Assembly: GCF_009932555.1 (NCBI RefSeq)
Contig: NZ_BLJO01000001.1
Coordinates: forward strand, 186,400 to 250,399
Direction: 5' to 3'
Source of the DNA: Steroidobacter agaridevorans
GTDB lineage: Bacteria; Pseudomonadota; Gammaproteobacteria; Steroidobacterales; Steroidobacteraceae
DNA length: 64,000 nt
Shown: piece after piece, positions 51,693 through 61,158 of the stretch
Layout of the letters: each line of letters starts with the position of its first letter
How positions within the stretch are numbered: position 1 is the first letter of the stretch
The notes under the pieces: model-generated
The model's input: the letters and a program-made list of their open reading frames with translations, nothing else
Database searches by the model: none
What the model was told of the DNA's origin: nothing
Program-made: the position numbers and the translations under genes

Positions 51693-52553
51693 CTAAGCGG
51701 CGCACTCCCGGATGTACGCTCTCATCGAGCGCGGCTCTCGCTGCAAAACCGCCGATAGCGCTATGCTGTTGCCACCGAGACCGTAGCGAGCGTAGTGGTC
51801 GTAAACCGTCGCGAGTAATTGCAATTGCTCCTCGCCGTACGGCGGTCGCGCCACAGCCACCCATTCGTCGAAGCCCAGCTCCCCCGCCTCGATCGGCACA
51901 CCGAGCTCGGCCGAGATCATCGCCGCGATCTCACGACGATCGAACATTCCAGCGCTCAGATGCAGGGTTGCAAAATCCAGCCGCGACTCCGTCAAAGCGA
52001 TCGCCGCCGCTTCGGCGACATCCCGATAATCGACACGCGCGATCCGCGCGTCCGCAGGAAATGGCTCGGCAAACGCGCGATTCGAGACGATCGCAGACCA
52101 GGCGAGCCCGATGTTCTGCATGAAGTTCGCCGGTTGCAGGATGGTGTACCGCAAGCGCGAGTTGTAGAGCGCGCTCTCGACCGGCACCTTGGAGGCGTGA
52201 TGTTTCAATTCCATGTTGGTTGGCTGATTCACCGACGAGAACACGAATTTCTCGACGCCGGCGCGCTCGGCCGCCTTGACCAAAGCCACGCCCATCTCCG
52301 CCTCGTCGGCCGCGAACACCGGGCCGATGTGAAACACGCCGGTCACTCCCGACAACGCACGATCCAGGCTGGCGGGATCCCGCAGGTCGCCGATAGCGAC
52401 CTGCTCCACACCGGCGGCGCGAGCAACCTCTGCCCTGCTCTGGTCTCTGACGAGCGCTCGAACCACTGCGCCGCGACGGCGCAACTCTGGGACGACCAGG
52501 CGCGCAAATTTTCCCGTCGCACCGATGACGAGGACGATCGGACTCTCCGACAT
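51693..52553 (-). CDS. NmrA-like NAD(P)-binding oxidoreductase
   Basis: 286 residues from the ATG at 52553 with GGAG upstream; the long open frame above it overlaps the LysR gene and is not coding. Rossmann motif VLVIGATGKFARLVVPELRRRG, split around GxxGxxA-like glycines, then VRALVRD, VEQVAIGDLRDPASLDRAL and VFSSVNQP. These fit the atypical SDR/NmrA group, including quinone-oxidoreductase-like and redox-sensor members. It is divergent from a LysR regulator that probably controls it. Confidence 0.88.
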   Translation of the reverse strand: MSESPIVLVIGATGKFARLVVPELRRRGAVVRALVRDQSRAEVARAAGVEQVAIGDLRDPASLDRALSGVTGVFHIGPVFAADEAEMGVALVKAAERAGVEKFVFSSVNQPTNMELKHHASKVPVESALYNSRLRYTILQPANFMQNIGLAWSAIVSNRAFAEPFPADARIARVDYRDVAEAAAIALTESRLDFATLHLSAGMFDRREIAAMISAELGVPIEAGELGFDEWVAVARPPYGEEQLQLLATVYDHYARYGLGGNSIALSAVLQREPRSMRAYIRECAA

Positions 52554-52656
52554 GCATGTCTCCATTTGGTTGTGGTGGAAACCCAGAGTAGATTTCCCGC
52601 CCACCCCCAACAATCGCCCGGCGGCGTGAGGCTGCCTGTCGATTTGCGAGAGACCG

Positions 52657-53550
52657 ATGAGCCGGATCGAAGATTTCGAAGCATTCATAGCCATCGTAGA
52701 GAACGGCAGCCTGACTGCCGCGGCCGCGAGCCTGCAGCGTTCCCTGCAATCGGTCAGCCGCTCGCTGGCCGCGCTGGAAGAGGACGTCGGCATCGAACTC
52801 CTTCAGCGCACGACGCGCGGCTCATCGGCGAGCGAAGCGGGTTTGGATTTTTATGAGCGAGTGAAACCTGCCATCGCCGGACTCAACGAAGCGAAACTTG
52901 CCGCCGCGCGCGGCATTGCCGAGCCCGCGGGTGAGTTGCGCATCACCGCGCCAGTGCTGTTTGGACCGAGCTATCTCGTGCCCATCCTCGCCGACTTCAT
53001 GTCCCAGCACCCGCAAGTGCGCGTCGATCTCGATCTGTCCGATGCTTTTGTCGATCTCGCTGCCAACAAGCTCGATGTCGCAATCCGTATCGGCGATCTG
53101 CCCGATTCGAGCCTGCGAGCGCGACGCTTGGGCGCGTTGCGCCGAGTGGTGTTCGCGGCGCCGAGTTATCTCGAGCGCCATGGCATCCCACAACATCCCT
53201 CCGATCTCGCACGGCATTCCTGCGTCGTCAGGACCGTGGACTCGCGTCCCGGTCTGTGGCGCTTCAATGTCGATGGCAAGCCGCACAGCGTCGTGGTTCA
53301 AGGCGCCTTTCGATCGAACACCATGTCGGCGATCTATGCGGCCGTGACCCACGGCCTCGGGCTCGGCTATTCGCCGCTGTGGCCGATCAAAGAGCTGGTC
53401 GACACCGGCAAAGTACGCATCGTCCTCGAAGCGTTCGAACCCACGCCGGTGCCCATCCATGGACTGTGGCAAGACTCTGGATCCGTACCGGCGAAGATAC
53501 GGTCGTTCATCGACTTCCTCGCCTCACGTCTGCGACTCGGCGGGCTGTAA
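52657..53550 (+). CDS. LysR-family transcriptional regulator
   Basis: 297 residues. N-terminal HTH (RIEDFEAFIAIVENGSLTAAAASLQRSLQSVSRSLAALEEDVGIELLQRTTRG in consecutive pieces) and a periplasmic-binding-protein-like effector domain (GELRITAPVLFGPSYLVPIL, VDLAANKLDVAIRIGDLPDSSL). It is divergent from the NmrA-like gene, 103 bases apart, which is the classic LysR arrangement. Its end overlaps the converging DUF2087 gene by 27 bases. Confidence 0.93.
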   Translation: MSRIEDFEAFIAIVENGSLTAAAASLQRSLQSVSRSLAALEEDVGIELLQRTTRGSSASEAGLDFYERVKPAIAGLNEAKLAAARGIAEPAGELRITAPVLFGPSYLVPILADFMSQHPQVRVDLDLSDAFVDLAANKLDVAIRIGDLPDSSLRARRLGALRRVVFAAPSYLERHGIPQHPSDLARHSCVVRTVDSRPGLWRFNVDGKPHSVVVQGAFRSNTMSAIYAAVTHGLGLGYSPLWPIKELVDTGKVRIVLEAFEPTPVPIHGLWQDSGSVPAKIRSFIDFLASRLRLGGL

Positions 53551-54090
53551 CAGAGGCATCGCTGGCAAGCGAGCAATGAGCGGCCGCAGCTCTGCCGGCG
53601 GCTTCTGCTCGATGCGGCGATACTCGCTGCCGTCCTGCGTGCGCTGAACCAGGCGCCAGCCGATCAGCGCACGCCGCAACAGTGCGTGATCGCCGAACAC
53701 GTGCCAGCCCTTGATCAGCTCGCTGATCTGTTTCTCGGTGAAGGTCTTGCGGCTCGCGAGGCGCGACCACAGCACCCACAAACAAAGATCCTGAAGCGCC
53801 GGTCGCGTCGGCCAGCGCAGCAGTCGGCCGTGTTCATCGAACAGACGCGCGGCTCTTTCGACCAGCGAATAATCGACCGGCGCCGCCGCCGGTGGCGGCA
53901 GATGCAAACGTTGCTGAGCCTCCATCACGCCCTTGCAATGCTGATAGTTCCTGAAGCCGGCGGAACGGCACAGCAGGTTGAGCATTTCGACATGACTGGG
54001 CGGCCCGGCGAGCTTGCCGAGCTGCTCACGGACGGATTTGGCGAAGCCCGACAGGTCGGGAATCTGTAAGGTCAAGGCGACTCTGGACAT
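53524..54090 (-). CDS. DUF2087-domain protein
   Basis: 188 residues. The C-terminal half has the DUF2087 signature (FTEKQISELIKGWHVFGDHALLRRALIGWRLV, then TQDGSEYRRIE; quoted in parts). It is a winged-helix-like domain frequently found in putative regulators. The N-terminal half (HVEMLNLLCRSAGFRNYQHCKG, LLRWPTRPALQDLCLWVLWSRL) carries the usual preceding segment. Function not established. It converges on the LysR gene with overlapping ends. The 184 bases upstream (54091-54274) show nothing I can name. Confidence 0.85.
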   Translation of the reverse strand: MSRVALTLQIPDLSGFAKSVREQLGKLAGPPSHVEMLNLLCRSAGFRNYQHCKGVMEAQQRLHLPPPAAAPVDYSLVERAARLFDEHGRLLRWPTRPALQDLCLWVLWSRLASRKTFTEKQISELIKGWHVFGDHALLRRALIGWRLVQRTQDGSEYRRIEQKPPAELRPLIARLPAMPLLQPAESQT

Positions 54091-54274
54091 GACTCATCCT
54101 TTTCGCGCCGTTGCTTCAGAGCGTCGATGGTCGCCGGCTTTCGACAACGGCACGGGATAAGTGCGTGTCTATGGGGAATTGGGCAGGTTTAGCTCCCCTG
54201 GACGGGGCGGCGACGCCTCGGTGAACTGCAGACCGTGGCGCCATGATAGCGGCATCGCGGCGCGAACGCGACCG

Positions 54275-54991
54275 TCAGTTATTGGTCGTCCCGTCGCTGT
54301 TCATGCGGTCGTGATCCTGGATCGGGCCGCGCATTCGCGACAGATAGTCGGCCACCGCCGTCGCCTCTTCGGTATCCAGGCTGTCGAGATATCTCACCAG
54401 ATCCGGCTCGACGTTCAGCCGGTGCCACGAAGCGATCGTGCGCATCTGACGCACCAGGTAGGAGTAATGCTGGTCGCGCACCGAAGGAATGAAACCGTCA
54501 TCGTCGCCGCGACCGTCCTCTTGATGACACGAGGCGCATTGATCCTGAAAGATGGCCTCCCCGAGTTCGAGGCCACGACCGTCACCGGTCTGCGGAAAGC
54601 TCGCGCGCGGCAGAGAATTCAGGAATCCGGACAGATCCGCCCACGCCTGCTCATCGGCCAGCTCAGGTTTGGCGACCACGACATGCATCTGACGGCTCGC
54701 GCGCTCCAATTCGCTGAAGTCCGCCAATTGCTTGACCAGATACGCACGCCGTTGACCGGCCAGCGCTGGAATCACCCGGCTCGCGCTGCCGAGCGCTCGC
54801 TGTCCGTGACACTCGGCGCAGTGATTTGCGTACAAGGCTGCGCCACGCTCGGTGTTCTGATCGAGCTGCAGAGCATTGCGGACTTTCTCATCGACGCTCT
54901 CCGGCGACGCGAAGGCAGTGCCGACCAACGCGGCCAGCAAAGCCGAAGCGGCCACAAGTCGTAGAACGGGCATGCGGGAGTCGGTGGCCAC
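54275..54991 (-). CDS. Dihaem cytochrome c (c4-like)
   Basis: 238 residues from a GTG with AAGGAG upstream (ATG at 54973 is an alternative). A signal peptide (LRLVAASALLAALVGTAFA) precedes two cytochrome c domains with haem motifs CAECHGQRALGS and CASCHQEDGRGD, each followed by a Met-containing helix region (ERASRQMHVV, LVRQMRTIASWH). The layout matches cytochrome c4-type electron carriers. It is divergent from the P-type ATPase gene. Confidence 0.9.
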   Translation of the reverse strand: MATDSRMPVLRLVAASALLAALVGTAFASPESVDEKVRNALQLDQNTERGAALYANHCAECHGQRALGSASRVIPALAGQRRAYLVKQLADFSELERASRQMHVVVAKPELADEQAWADLSGFLNSLPRASFPQTGDGRGLELGEAIFQDQCASCHQEDGRGDDDGFIPSVRDQHYSYLVRQMRTIASWHRLNVEPDLVRYLDSLDTEEATAVADYLSRMRGPIQDHDRMNSDGTTNN

Positions 54992-55154
54992 GGACGCTGC
55001 GCTCCTTCAATCGTTGCAGCCGTAAGACGAGTACAGTGTCGAGCGCTCGCGCCTCATCCACCATGCGCGAAACGCCGTAACAGTTACGTGATCCCACCGA
55101 GTGACCCGGCTCGGCGGTAAAGTAACTTGTCGTCGCGTCCCCAGCGAGGTGTGA

Positions 55155-57689
55155 ATGAATGACACCACTGACGCCAGCCCGCACGCGCTCGAGTCGATGA
55201 GCAGCGCCGAGGCGGCACGACGGTTGAATGCGGACGGTCCGAATGAGTTGCCAGGCCAAGGTCCGCGCAGCCTGGTCGGCATCGTCCGCGAGGTGCTCAC
55301 CGAGCCGATGTTTCTGCTGCTCATTGCAGCGGCCTCGGTCTACATCGTGCTGGGCGATGTTCGCGAGGCGATCATTCTCGCGGCATCCATCGTCGTGGTC
55401 GTCAGCATTACGGTTCTGCAGGAGCGTCGCACCGAGCGGGCCCTGACCAAACTTCGCGATCTATCCAGTCCACGCGCGTTGGTCATTCGCGATGGCGTCG
55501 AGCAACGCATCGCGGGCCGCGATGTCGTCGCGGGGGATCTCGTGTTGTTACGCGAAGGCGATCGCGTCCCCGCCGACGGCGTGATGCTCGAAGCCACGGC
55601 GCTCAGCGTCGACGAATCCATTCTCACGGGCGAATCGTTGCCGGTCGAGAAGACCAAGTCCGACTCCCCTGAGCATGGACACGTCTACTCCGGCAGTCTC
55701 GTAGTACAAGGCTTCGGCACCGCCCGCGTCACTGCGACCGGCGCTCGCACCGAGATTGGAAAGATCGGCGGTGTGCTCAAGACTCTGCAGCCCGAGACGA
55801 CCGCACTGTTTGGCGAAGTGCATCGACTGGTGCGATGGATCGCCACCGCGGCGCTAATACTGTGTGCTGCGATCGCAGTGATCTACGCCCTCTCCCGCAG
55901 CGACTGGCTCGGCGGTGTGCTCGCGGGCATCACGGTCGCGATGAGCGTACTGCCCGAAGAGTTTCCGCTCGTGCTCACTGTGTTCCTGGCGATGGGCGCC
56001 TGGCGCATCTCGCGCGTCGGTGTGCTGACTCGCCGCATGCCGGCACTCGAGTCCATCGGTGCAGCGACGATACTTGCCGTCGACAAAACCGGCACGCTCA
56101 CCGAAAACCGGATGCAAGTGGTGGCGATCGAAACCCGCACCGATCGCGCTGACATGCAGCCTGGCGCATCGCTCACCGACGCCGCTCAGCAGGTGCTGGG
56201 CATCGCCCTCGCCGCCAGCGAGCGCGCGCCTTTCGATCCGATGGAACGAGCCATCCACACGGCCGCCCAAGCCTTCGCCGCGACGGCAGTGGAGCAACTC
56301 CGAGGCATGGAACTGATCCGCGAGTACGATCTCACCCCCGAGTTGCTCGCGGTCACTCACGTCTGGCAGCCCGCAGGCGCCGATCGATCCTATATCGCCG
56401 TCAAGGGCGCGCCGGAAACGGTGATGGAGCTGTGTCGTTTGGAATCTGCTCAGCGCGCCGAGCTCATGAAGCGCGTCAATGCCAACGCGCAGCGCGGCTT
56501 GCGCATCCTCGGCGTTGCCCATGGCACGACACCTAACGCCGCTTTCCCCGACACGCCGAGAAGCTTCGAGCTGCAATTCCTGGGCTTCGTTTGTTTGGCC
56601 GATCCGCTGCGCACCGATGTGCCGCCCGCGCTCGCCGAGTGCAAGCAAGCCGGCATCCGCGTCGTGATGATTACGGGCGATCATCCCGGCACGGCGGTCG
56701 CGATCGGCACGCAGGCGGGCTTCGACGTCGACGCCGGTGTGCTGACGGGCGCCCAAGTCGCAGCCATGGACGATGAAACATTGCGACAGCGCGCTCGCAA
56801 CGTGAACATTTATGCGCGCTCCAAGCCCGAGCACAAACTCCGGCTGGTGCAGGCCTTCAAAGCCGACGACAACGAAGTGGTGATGACCGGCGACGGAGTG
56901 AACGACGCGCCGGCACTGAAAGCCGCCCACGTCGGCGTCGCGATGGGCGGCCGCGGCACCGATGTCGCCCGCGAAGCCGCCTCGCTCGTGCTGGTCAACG
57001 ACGATTTCAAATCGCTGGTTGCCGCCGTGCGCCTGGGCCGGCGCATCTATACGAACATCCGCCATGCGATGAGTTATATCGTCTCGGTGCACATCCCGAT
57101 CGCGGGCATGGGCCTGCTGCCGGTGCTGTTCGGCTGGCCGCTGTTGTTATTTCCGGTGCACGTGCTGTTCCTGGAGTTCGTGATCGATCCGGCGTGCGCC
57201 TTCGTGTTCGAAGCCGACCCGGAATCGGACGATGTCATGCGACGCCCGCCCCGTCCTCGCAACGAGCCGCTGTTTTCCTACGACATGCTGAAGCGAAGCA
57301 TCGGCCTGGGCGCCTGCGTGATGATCTGGACCGTTTGTGTGTACGGCATCGCCCTGCAGTGGCTCGACGACTCGAACGCACGGGCCCTGGCGTTCGTCAG
57401 CCTGGTGTTTGCCAATGTGGCGCTGATTTTTGTCAGCCGCTCCCGCAGCGGCGACGTGCGTACGATTGCGAGACGCCACAACAACCTCTTCTGGGTCATG
57501 GCGGCAGTCGCGTGCGTCGCGCTTGCGCTCGTCGTCTACATTCCGGCGGCGGCGGCGGTGTTTCGATTCACGCCGCCCGAGTGGGAATGGATCGTGACGG
57601 TGGCCATCGCCACCGTCGTGCTGGTGCTCGTGGCAGGCCGGTGGCTACGCTTCAGCCCGAAGCGTACGAGACCGGCCGGTGCTGAGTGA
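55155..57689 (+). CDS. P2-type cation-transporting ATPase
   Basis: 844 residues with about ten membrane helices. N-terminal cation-ATPase domain (SSAEAARRLNADGPNELPGQG), actuator TGES motif in LTGESLPVEKTK, M4 ion-site motif PEEFP where Ca-ATPases have PEGLP, phosphorylation site D310 in DKTGTLT, and hinge MTGDGVNDAPALKAAHVGVAM in part. It resembles bacterial Ca2+- or Mn2+-type P2 pumps. The PEEFP variant and unknown M5/M6 ligands leave ion specificity open. Its 3' end overlaps the converging nucleotidyltransferase gene by 38 bases. Confidence 0.93.
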   Translation: MNDTTDASPHALESMSSAEAARRLNADGPNELPGQGPRSLVGIVREVLTEPMFLLLIAAASVYIVLGDVREAIILAASIVVVVSITVLQERRTERALTKLRDLSSPRALVIRDGVEQRIAGRDVVAGDLVLLREGDRVPADGVMLEATALSVDESILTGESLPVEKTKSDSPEHGHVYSGSLVVQGFGTARVTATGARTEIGKIGGVLKTLQPETTALFGEVHRLVRWIATAALILCAAIAVIYALSRSDWLGGVLAGITVAMSVLPEEFPLVLTVFLAMGAWRISRVGVLTRRMPALESIGAATILAVDKTGTLTENRMQVVAIETRTDRADMQPGASLTDAAQQVLGIALAASERAPFDPMERAIHTAAQAFAATAVEQLRGMELIREYDLTPELLAVTHVWQPAGADRSYIAVKGAPETVMELCRLESAQRAELMKRVNANAQRGLRILGVAHGTTPNAAFPDTPRSFELQFLGFVCLADPLRTDVPPALAECKQAGIRVVMITGDHPGTAVAIGTQAGFDVDAGVLTGAQVAAMDDETLRQRARNVNIYARSKPEHKLRLVQAFKADDNEVVMTGDGVNDAPALKAAHVGVAMGGRGTDVAREAASLVLVNDDFKSLVAAVRLGRRIYTNIRHAMSYIVSVHIPIAGMGLLPVLFGWPLLLFPVHVLFLEFVIDPACAFVFEADPESDDVMRRPPRPRNEPLFSYDMLKRSIGLGACVMIWTVCVYGIALQWLDDSNARALAFVSLVFANVALIFVSRSRSGDVRTIARRHNNLFWVMAAVACVALALVVYIPAAAAVFRFTPPEWEWIVTVAIATVVLVLVAGRWLRFSPKRTRPAGAE

Positions 57690-58650
57690 GATCGAGGAAC
57701 GCCGCGTGGCCGGCGTGTCGGGAGAGCGCCTGCCGCGGCGGGAAGCGAGTCAACGCCTCGGTCACGCGTCGGGGCGTTCCGAGATCGCTCCAGCCACAAG
57801 ACGGCACGGTAAGCACTCGTAGCATTTCCGGCGAGTGCTGCAAAATATCGCGCGAGAAATCCAGGCTCGGCGCGCGATCGTACAAATCGGCAAGATCAGC
57901 CTGCTGCGACCGGGACTTCGGCGCACTGACGATTTCCCGCATTTCCGCGGCAAGCTCGGGGCAGCGCTGCTCGAATGCGCGCAGCAGGGTCCGGCCCTGG
58001 GCGGCGAAGATAAATGAGTTCCACACGCCACCGCGGGCGATCAGCGCATGCGCCAGGGCGGCAGTGGGTTTCTCTACGAACTCGCGGACCGATCGCAATT
58101 CGTCCGTCTCGTCGCAGTCCGAGACGATGTAGCCGAGCTCCGGATCCGCTTCCTCGGGTGAGATGCCCAGCATCACGATCTGATCGGGTTGATCCTGGAT
58201 CTGGTCCATCGCCGCTTGCAGGCTTCGGCCGAGCACCGCCTCATCGCGCACGAAGTGATCCGAGGGCAGCACCAGCAAGCTCGCGTCCGGATCGCGGTGA
58301 AGAATCTGCAATAACGGCAACAGGATGCCGATGGCTGTGCCTCGATTGTGCGGCTGACGAACCACGTTCGCGCCGGGTATGCGCAGGTCCATCGCCTGCC
58401 ACCACAACCGGTGATGTTCCGACACCACGGCGCAGGTGTGCGCCGGCGTCGCCACGGTTTGCGCCCGACACAGGGCATCGTGCAGCAACGACGCTTCACC
58501 GCCGAACGAACAGAACTGTTTGGGTATCGCTATACCGGACGCCGTCGTCGTGAGCGACTGCAACCGGCTGCCCTCTCCGCCCGCAAGGATCAGGGCCCAG
58601 CGATGGCCCGTCTCCGATGAGATTTTCGTACGTTGCTGTTCGCGAGGCAT
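57652..58650 (-). CDS. Mannose-1-phosphate guanylyltransferase-like nucleotidyltransferase
   Basis: 332 residues. Nucleotide-binding signature LILAGGEGSRLQSLT, acceptor lysine IPKQFCSFGG, and the sugar-phosphate motif REFVEKP are characteristic of GDP-mannose pyrophosphorylases (ManC/RfbM). LVLPSDHFV and ELGYIVSDCDE also fit. It lacks the C-terminal cupin/isomerase domain of bifunctional ManC. No polysaccharide genes surround it. Product is likely GDP-mannose, but related sugar nucleotides are possible. Confidence 0.85.
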   Translation of the reverse strand: MPREQQRTKISSETGHRWALILAGGEGSRLQSLTTTASGIAIPKQFCSFGGEASLLHDALCRAQTVATPAHTCAVVSEHHRLWWQAMDLRIPGANVVRQPHNRGTAIGILLPLLQILHRDPDASLLVLPSDHFVRDEAVLGRSLQAAMDQIQDQPDQIVMLGISPEEADPELGYIVSDCDETDELRSVREFVEKPTAALAHALIARGGVWNSFIFAAQGRTLLRAFEQRCPELAAEMREIVSAPKSRSQQADLADLYDRAPSLDFSRDILQHSPEMLRVLTVPSCGWSDLGTPRRVTEALTRFPPRQALSRHAGHAAFLDLTQHRPVSYASG

Positions 58651-58822
58651 GGCCCAATTTCCTCCGACCGCTGTGTGTACTGGACGGCTAGCCTCTCATT
58701 CTCATATTACAGAAACAGCTGTGACTCTCACCGCACAACTACGTAGTTAGACGGAGACAGCGGAGGTCAAAGTCCTTCTGATGATTGCTCAACCAAGTCC
58801 GGCGACGGTGTTCTTTCCGCGC

Positions 58823-58842
58823 CGAATAACATTTGTTATTCG
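58823..58842. promoter_or_regulatory. AT-rich palindrome upstream of the guanylyltransferase gene
   Basis: Perfect 9-bp arms CGAATAACA and TGTTATTCG with a TT centre, 173 bases upstream of the start at 58650 in the 282-base gap 58651-58932. A 12-bp palindrome AACTACGTAGTT at 58737-58748 lies closer. The AT-rich arms stand out from the GC-rich background and suggest a regulator site. No gene is seen in the gap. Confidence 0.45.
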
Positions 58843-58932
58843 ATTCGCAACGGTGGCCGCCACCCGTCCCGGCTAGACTTGCCGTTGACGGCAATCGAGG
58901 CGAGCTCGCGCCGGCCGGGAATGGACCGAGTC

Positions 58933-59673
58933 TTACGACGGGCCGAGCTCGGAGAGGCTGACTAGCCCGCTGGCGGGATCCGCGAAGTAGAATCCATGCG
59001 GTTCCGCTTCCAGCAACGCTTTGGCGAGTTCGCGCGAGCAGAAGACATCGCCGCGAAAATAGGCCTCGCGAAACACGTGCACGTTCGCCGGCAAATCGGC
59101 TTTCAGGGCTGTTGGCGCGCCGAGGTGGATGAACTTCTGTCCCGATTCATGGATCTTCACGTGCGCCACCGATCGTCGGTAGTCATAGGCATGCAGCAGC
59201 CGCGTGACATCGAGGAACGCATATCCCTCGAGCTTCTGACCATCGGCGAACTCCCAATCGATCTCCACCGTCTCGATCACATCGGGATCGAACCGGCGAA
59301 TCGTCGCTGCAAACCTGGGCGAGACGATCATCCAGCTCGCGTAGTTCCACCCGCCCGACACCTGAGCCGGTCGCGGCTGATCTTCCGTGAAACGAGGCCG
59401 CCCACCTCGAAGCGACGCGAAGCCGGCGCCATGACCGAGCCAGCCGGGTGGGTTGGGCTGATTGACCCAAACCACGTTCGAAGGTTGCACGTAGTCAAAG
59501 TCTGTGCGGATTACCACGAAGCGGCTCTCGCCTGCTTTCGCGGGATTGCTCGGCATGAGCGTCTTGCCTGCCCTCGGCAAGTTGGCCGGGCGAGGACGCA
59601 GATCCGCTAACTGCGGATCGTCGAGCAACTCCAAAGCCTCCGGCGGCAGTCTCGGGATTCTTGGCTCACTCAT
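58933..59673 (-). CDS. Uncharacterised protein, possible Imm11/DUF1629 relative
   Basis: 246 residues from the ATG at 59673 with GAGAG upstream. There is no signal or membrane segment. The central part (FVVIRTDFDYVQPSNVVW, SWMIVSPRFAATIRRFDPDV, YAFLDVTRLLHAYDYRRS) and end (FREAYFRGDVFCSRELAKALLEAEPHGFYFADP, in part) have the alternating layout of Imm11/DUF1629 proteins, where a final VFVS-type segment is followed by a short helix and GFxF. That family includes immunity proteins of polymorphic toxins. No toxin gene is adjacent, and the match is by eye only. Confidence 0.5.
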   Translation of the reverse strand: MSEPRIPRLPPEALELLDDPQLADLRPRPANLPRAGKTLMPSNPAKAGESRFVVIRTDFDYVQPSNVVWVNQPNPPGWLGHGAGFASLRGGRPRFTEDQPRPAQVSGGWNYASWMIVSPRFAATIRRFDPDVIETVEIDWEFADGQKLEGYAFLDVTRLLHAYDYRRSVAHVKIHESGQKFIHLGAPTALKADLPANVHVFREAYFRGDVFCSRELAKALLEAEPHGFYFADPASGLVSLSELGPS

Positions 59674-59752
59674 CTCTCGCTCTCGCCTCCCGCACTCGCC
59701 GCGGTAGCCTATTGTAGCAACCGGCGCGGCCGATGCCCTGCGCATAGCGAGA

Positions 59753-60400
59753 TCAACCGAGTGCGATCTTTACAGGCGCCCCGGTCTTCGCGATCACTTC
59801 GTCCGCACTCACGCCGGGCGCGAGCTCGATGAGCGTCAATGCGCCGCTGCCCTTCTTGTCACAGCGAAGGACGCCGAGGTCGGAAATGATCAGATCGACG
59901 CAACGAACGCCGGTCAGCGGCAGCGTACAACGCTCGAGAATCTTCGGCTGGCCGGACTTCGACGTATGCTCCATCAATACGACGATGCGCTTGACGTTGG
60001 CCGCCAGGTCCATCGCCCCGCCCATGCCCTTGACCATCTTGCCCGGGATGGTCCAGTTCGCCAGATCGCCATTCGACGCCACTTCCATGGCGCCGAGCAC
60101 CGCCAGGTCGATGTGACCGCCGCGGATCATCGCGAAACTCTCGGCGCTGGAGAAAAAGCTCGACGTGGGCAGCTGCGTGATCGTTTGCTTGCCCGCGTTG
60201 ACCAGATCGGGGTCTTCGTCACCCTCGAACGGAAAGGGGCCCATGCCGAGCATGCCGTTCTCGCTCTGGAGCGTCACATCCACGCCGTCCGGAATGCAGT
60301 TCGCGACCAGCGTGGGAATACCGATGCCCAGGTTCACATAGAACCCGTCGCGCAACTCTGCCGCCGCACGTTGCGCCATCTGCTCACGAGACCAGCTCAT
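59753..60400 (-). CDS. scoB: 3-oxoacid CoA-transferase subunit B
   Basis: 215 residues with the CoA-transferase B pattern: [16 protein letters not shown], catalytic Glu in the [12 protein letters not shown] motif, [14 protein letters not shown] and [20 protein letters not shown] (in part). It moves CoA between succinyl-CoA (or another donor) and a 3-oxoacid, used in ketone-body or beta-ketoadipate-type catabolism. It overlaps scoA by four bases, and together they form the heteromeric enzyme. Confidence 0.95.
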   Translation of the reverse strand: MSWSREQMAQRAAAELRDGFYVNLGIGIPTLVANCIPDGVDVTLQSENGMLGMGPFPFEGDEDPDLVNAGKQTITQLPTSSFFSSAESFAMIRGGHIDLAVLGAMEVASNGDLANWTIPGKMVKGMGGAMDLAANVKRIVVLMEHTSKSGQPKILERCTLPLTGVRCVDLIISDLGVLRCDKKGSGALTLIELAPGVSADEVIAKTGAPVKIALG

Positions 60401-61116
60401 GCGCTCACTCCTTCCGCACGCGGCCGAGTGGTTCGCTTCTCGATGCGCTTCTCGTAGTTGACGCCTTGATAGATACGATCGACGTAGATGCCCGGCGTAT
60501 GAATGGCGTCGGCGTCGATCTCACCCGGCTGCACCAGGTGTTCGACTTCGGCGATGGTGACAGCCGCGGCGGTGGCCATCACGGCATTGAAATTTCGCGC
60601 AGTCTTGCGAAACACCAGATTGCCGGCGGTGTCGCCCTTCCATGCCTTGACGATGGCGAGATCGGCCCGCAGTCCGCGCTCCATCACGTACAGCTCGCCG
60701 TCGAACTCCTGCACCGGCTTGCCCTCGGCGACGACAGTGCCGACGCCAGTTCGCGTGAAGAACGCAGCGATGCCAGCACCGCCAGCACGAATGCGCTCGG
60801 CAAGCGTGCCTTGAGGATTCAGCTCCAGCTGCAGCTTGCCCGTGAGGTACAGCTGCTCGAACAGCCGGTTCTCGCCCACGTACGAGCTGATCATCTTCGC
60901 GATCTGGCCGTTGTTGAGCAGCGTCCACAGCCCAAAGCCGTCAGCGCCGCAGTTGTTCGAGATCACCGTGAGATTCTTCACCGGCGCTCGCGCCAGCGCC
61001 GCGATGGAGTTCTCTGGATTGCCGGACAGCCCGAAACCGCCCGACATGATGCTCATGCCATCGAACAACACTCCTTCGAGTGCCGCGGTGGCGTCTGAAT
61101 AGACCTTTCTGCTCAT
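60397..61116 (-). CDS. scoA: 3-oxoacid CoA-transferase subunit A
   Basis: 239 residues. Subunit A marks: [61 protein letters not shown] (in part) and [22 protein letters not shown] (in part). It is upstream of and coupled to scoB. The nearby sigma factor and LysR gene are not obviously related. Confidence 0.95.
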   Translation of the reverse strand: MSRKVYSDATAALEGVLFDGMSIMSGGFGLSGNPENSIAALARAPVKNLTVISNNCGADGFGLWTLLNNGQIAKMISSYVGENRLFEQLYLTGKLQLELNPQGTLAERIRAGGAGIAAFFTRTGVGTVVAEGKPVQEFDGELYVMERGLRADLAIVKAWKGDTAGNLVFRKTARNFNAVMATAAAVTIAEVEHLVQPGEIDADAIHTPGIYVDRIYQGVNYEKRIEKRTTRPRAEGVSA

Positions 61117-61158
61117 ACGGCAGTACTACGCGTGAGCGGGCGTTGCGTAGACAAAGTT

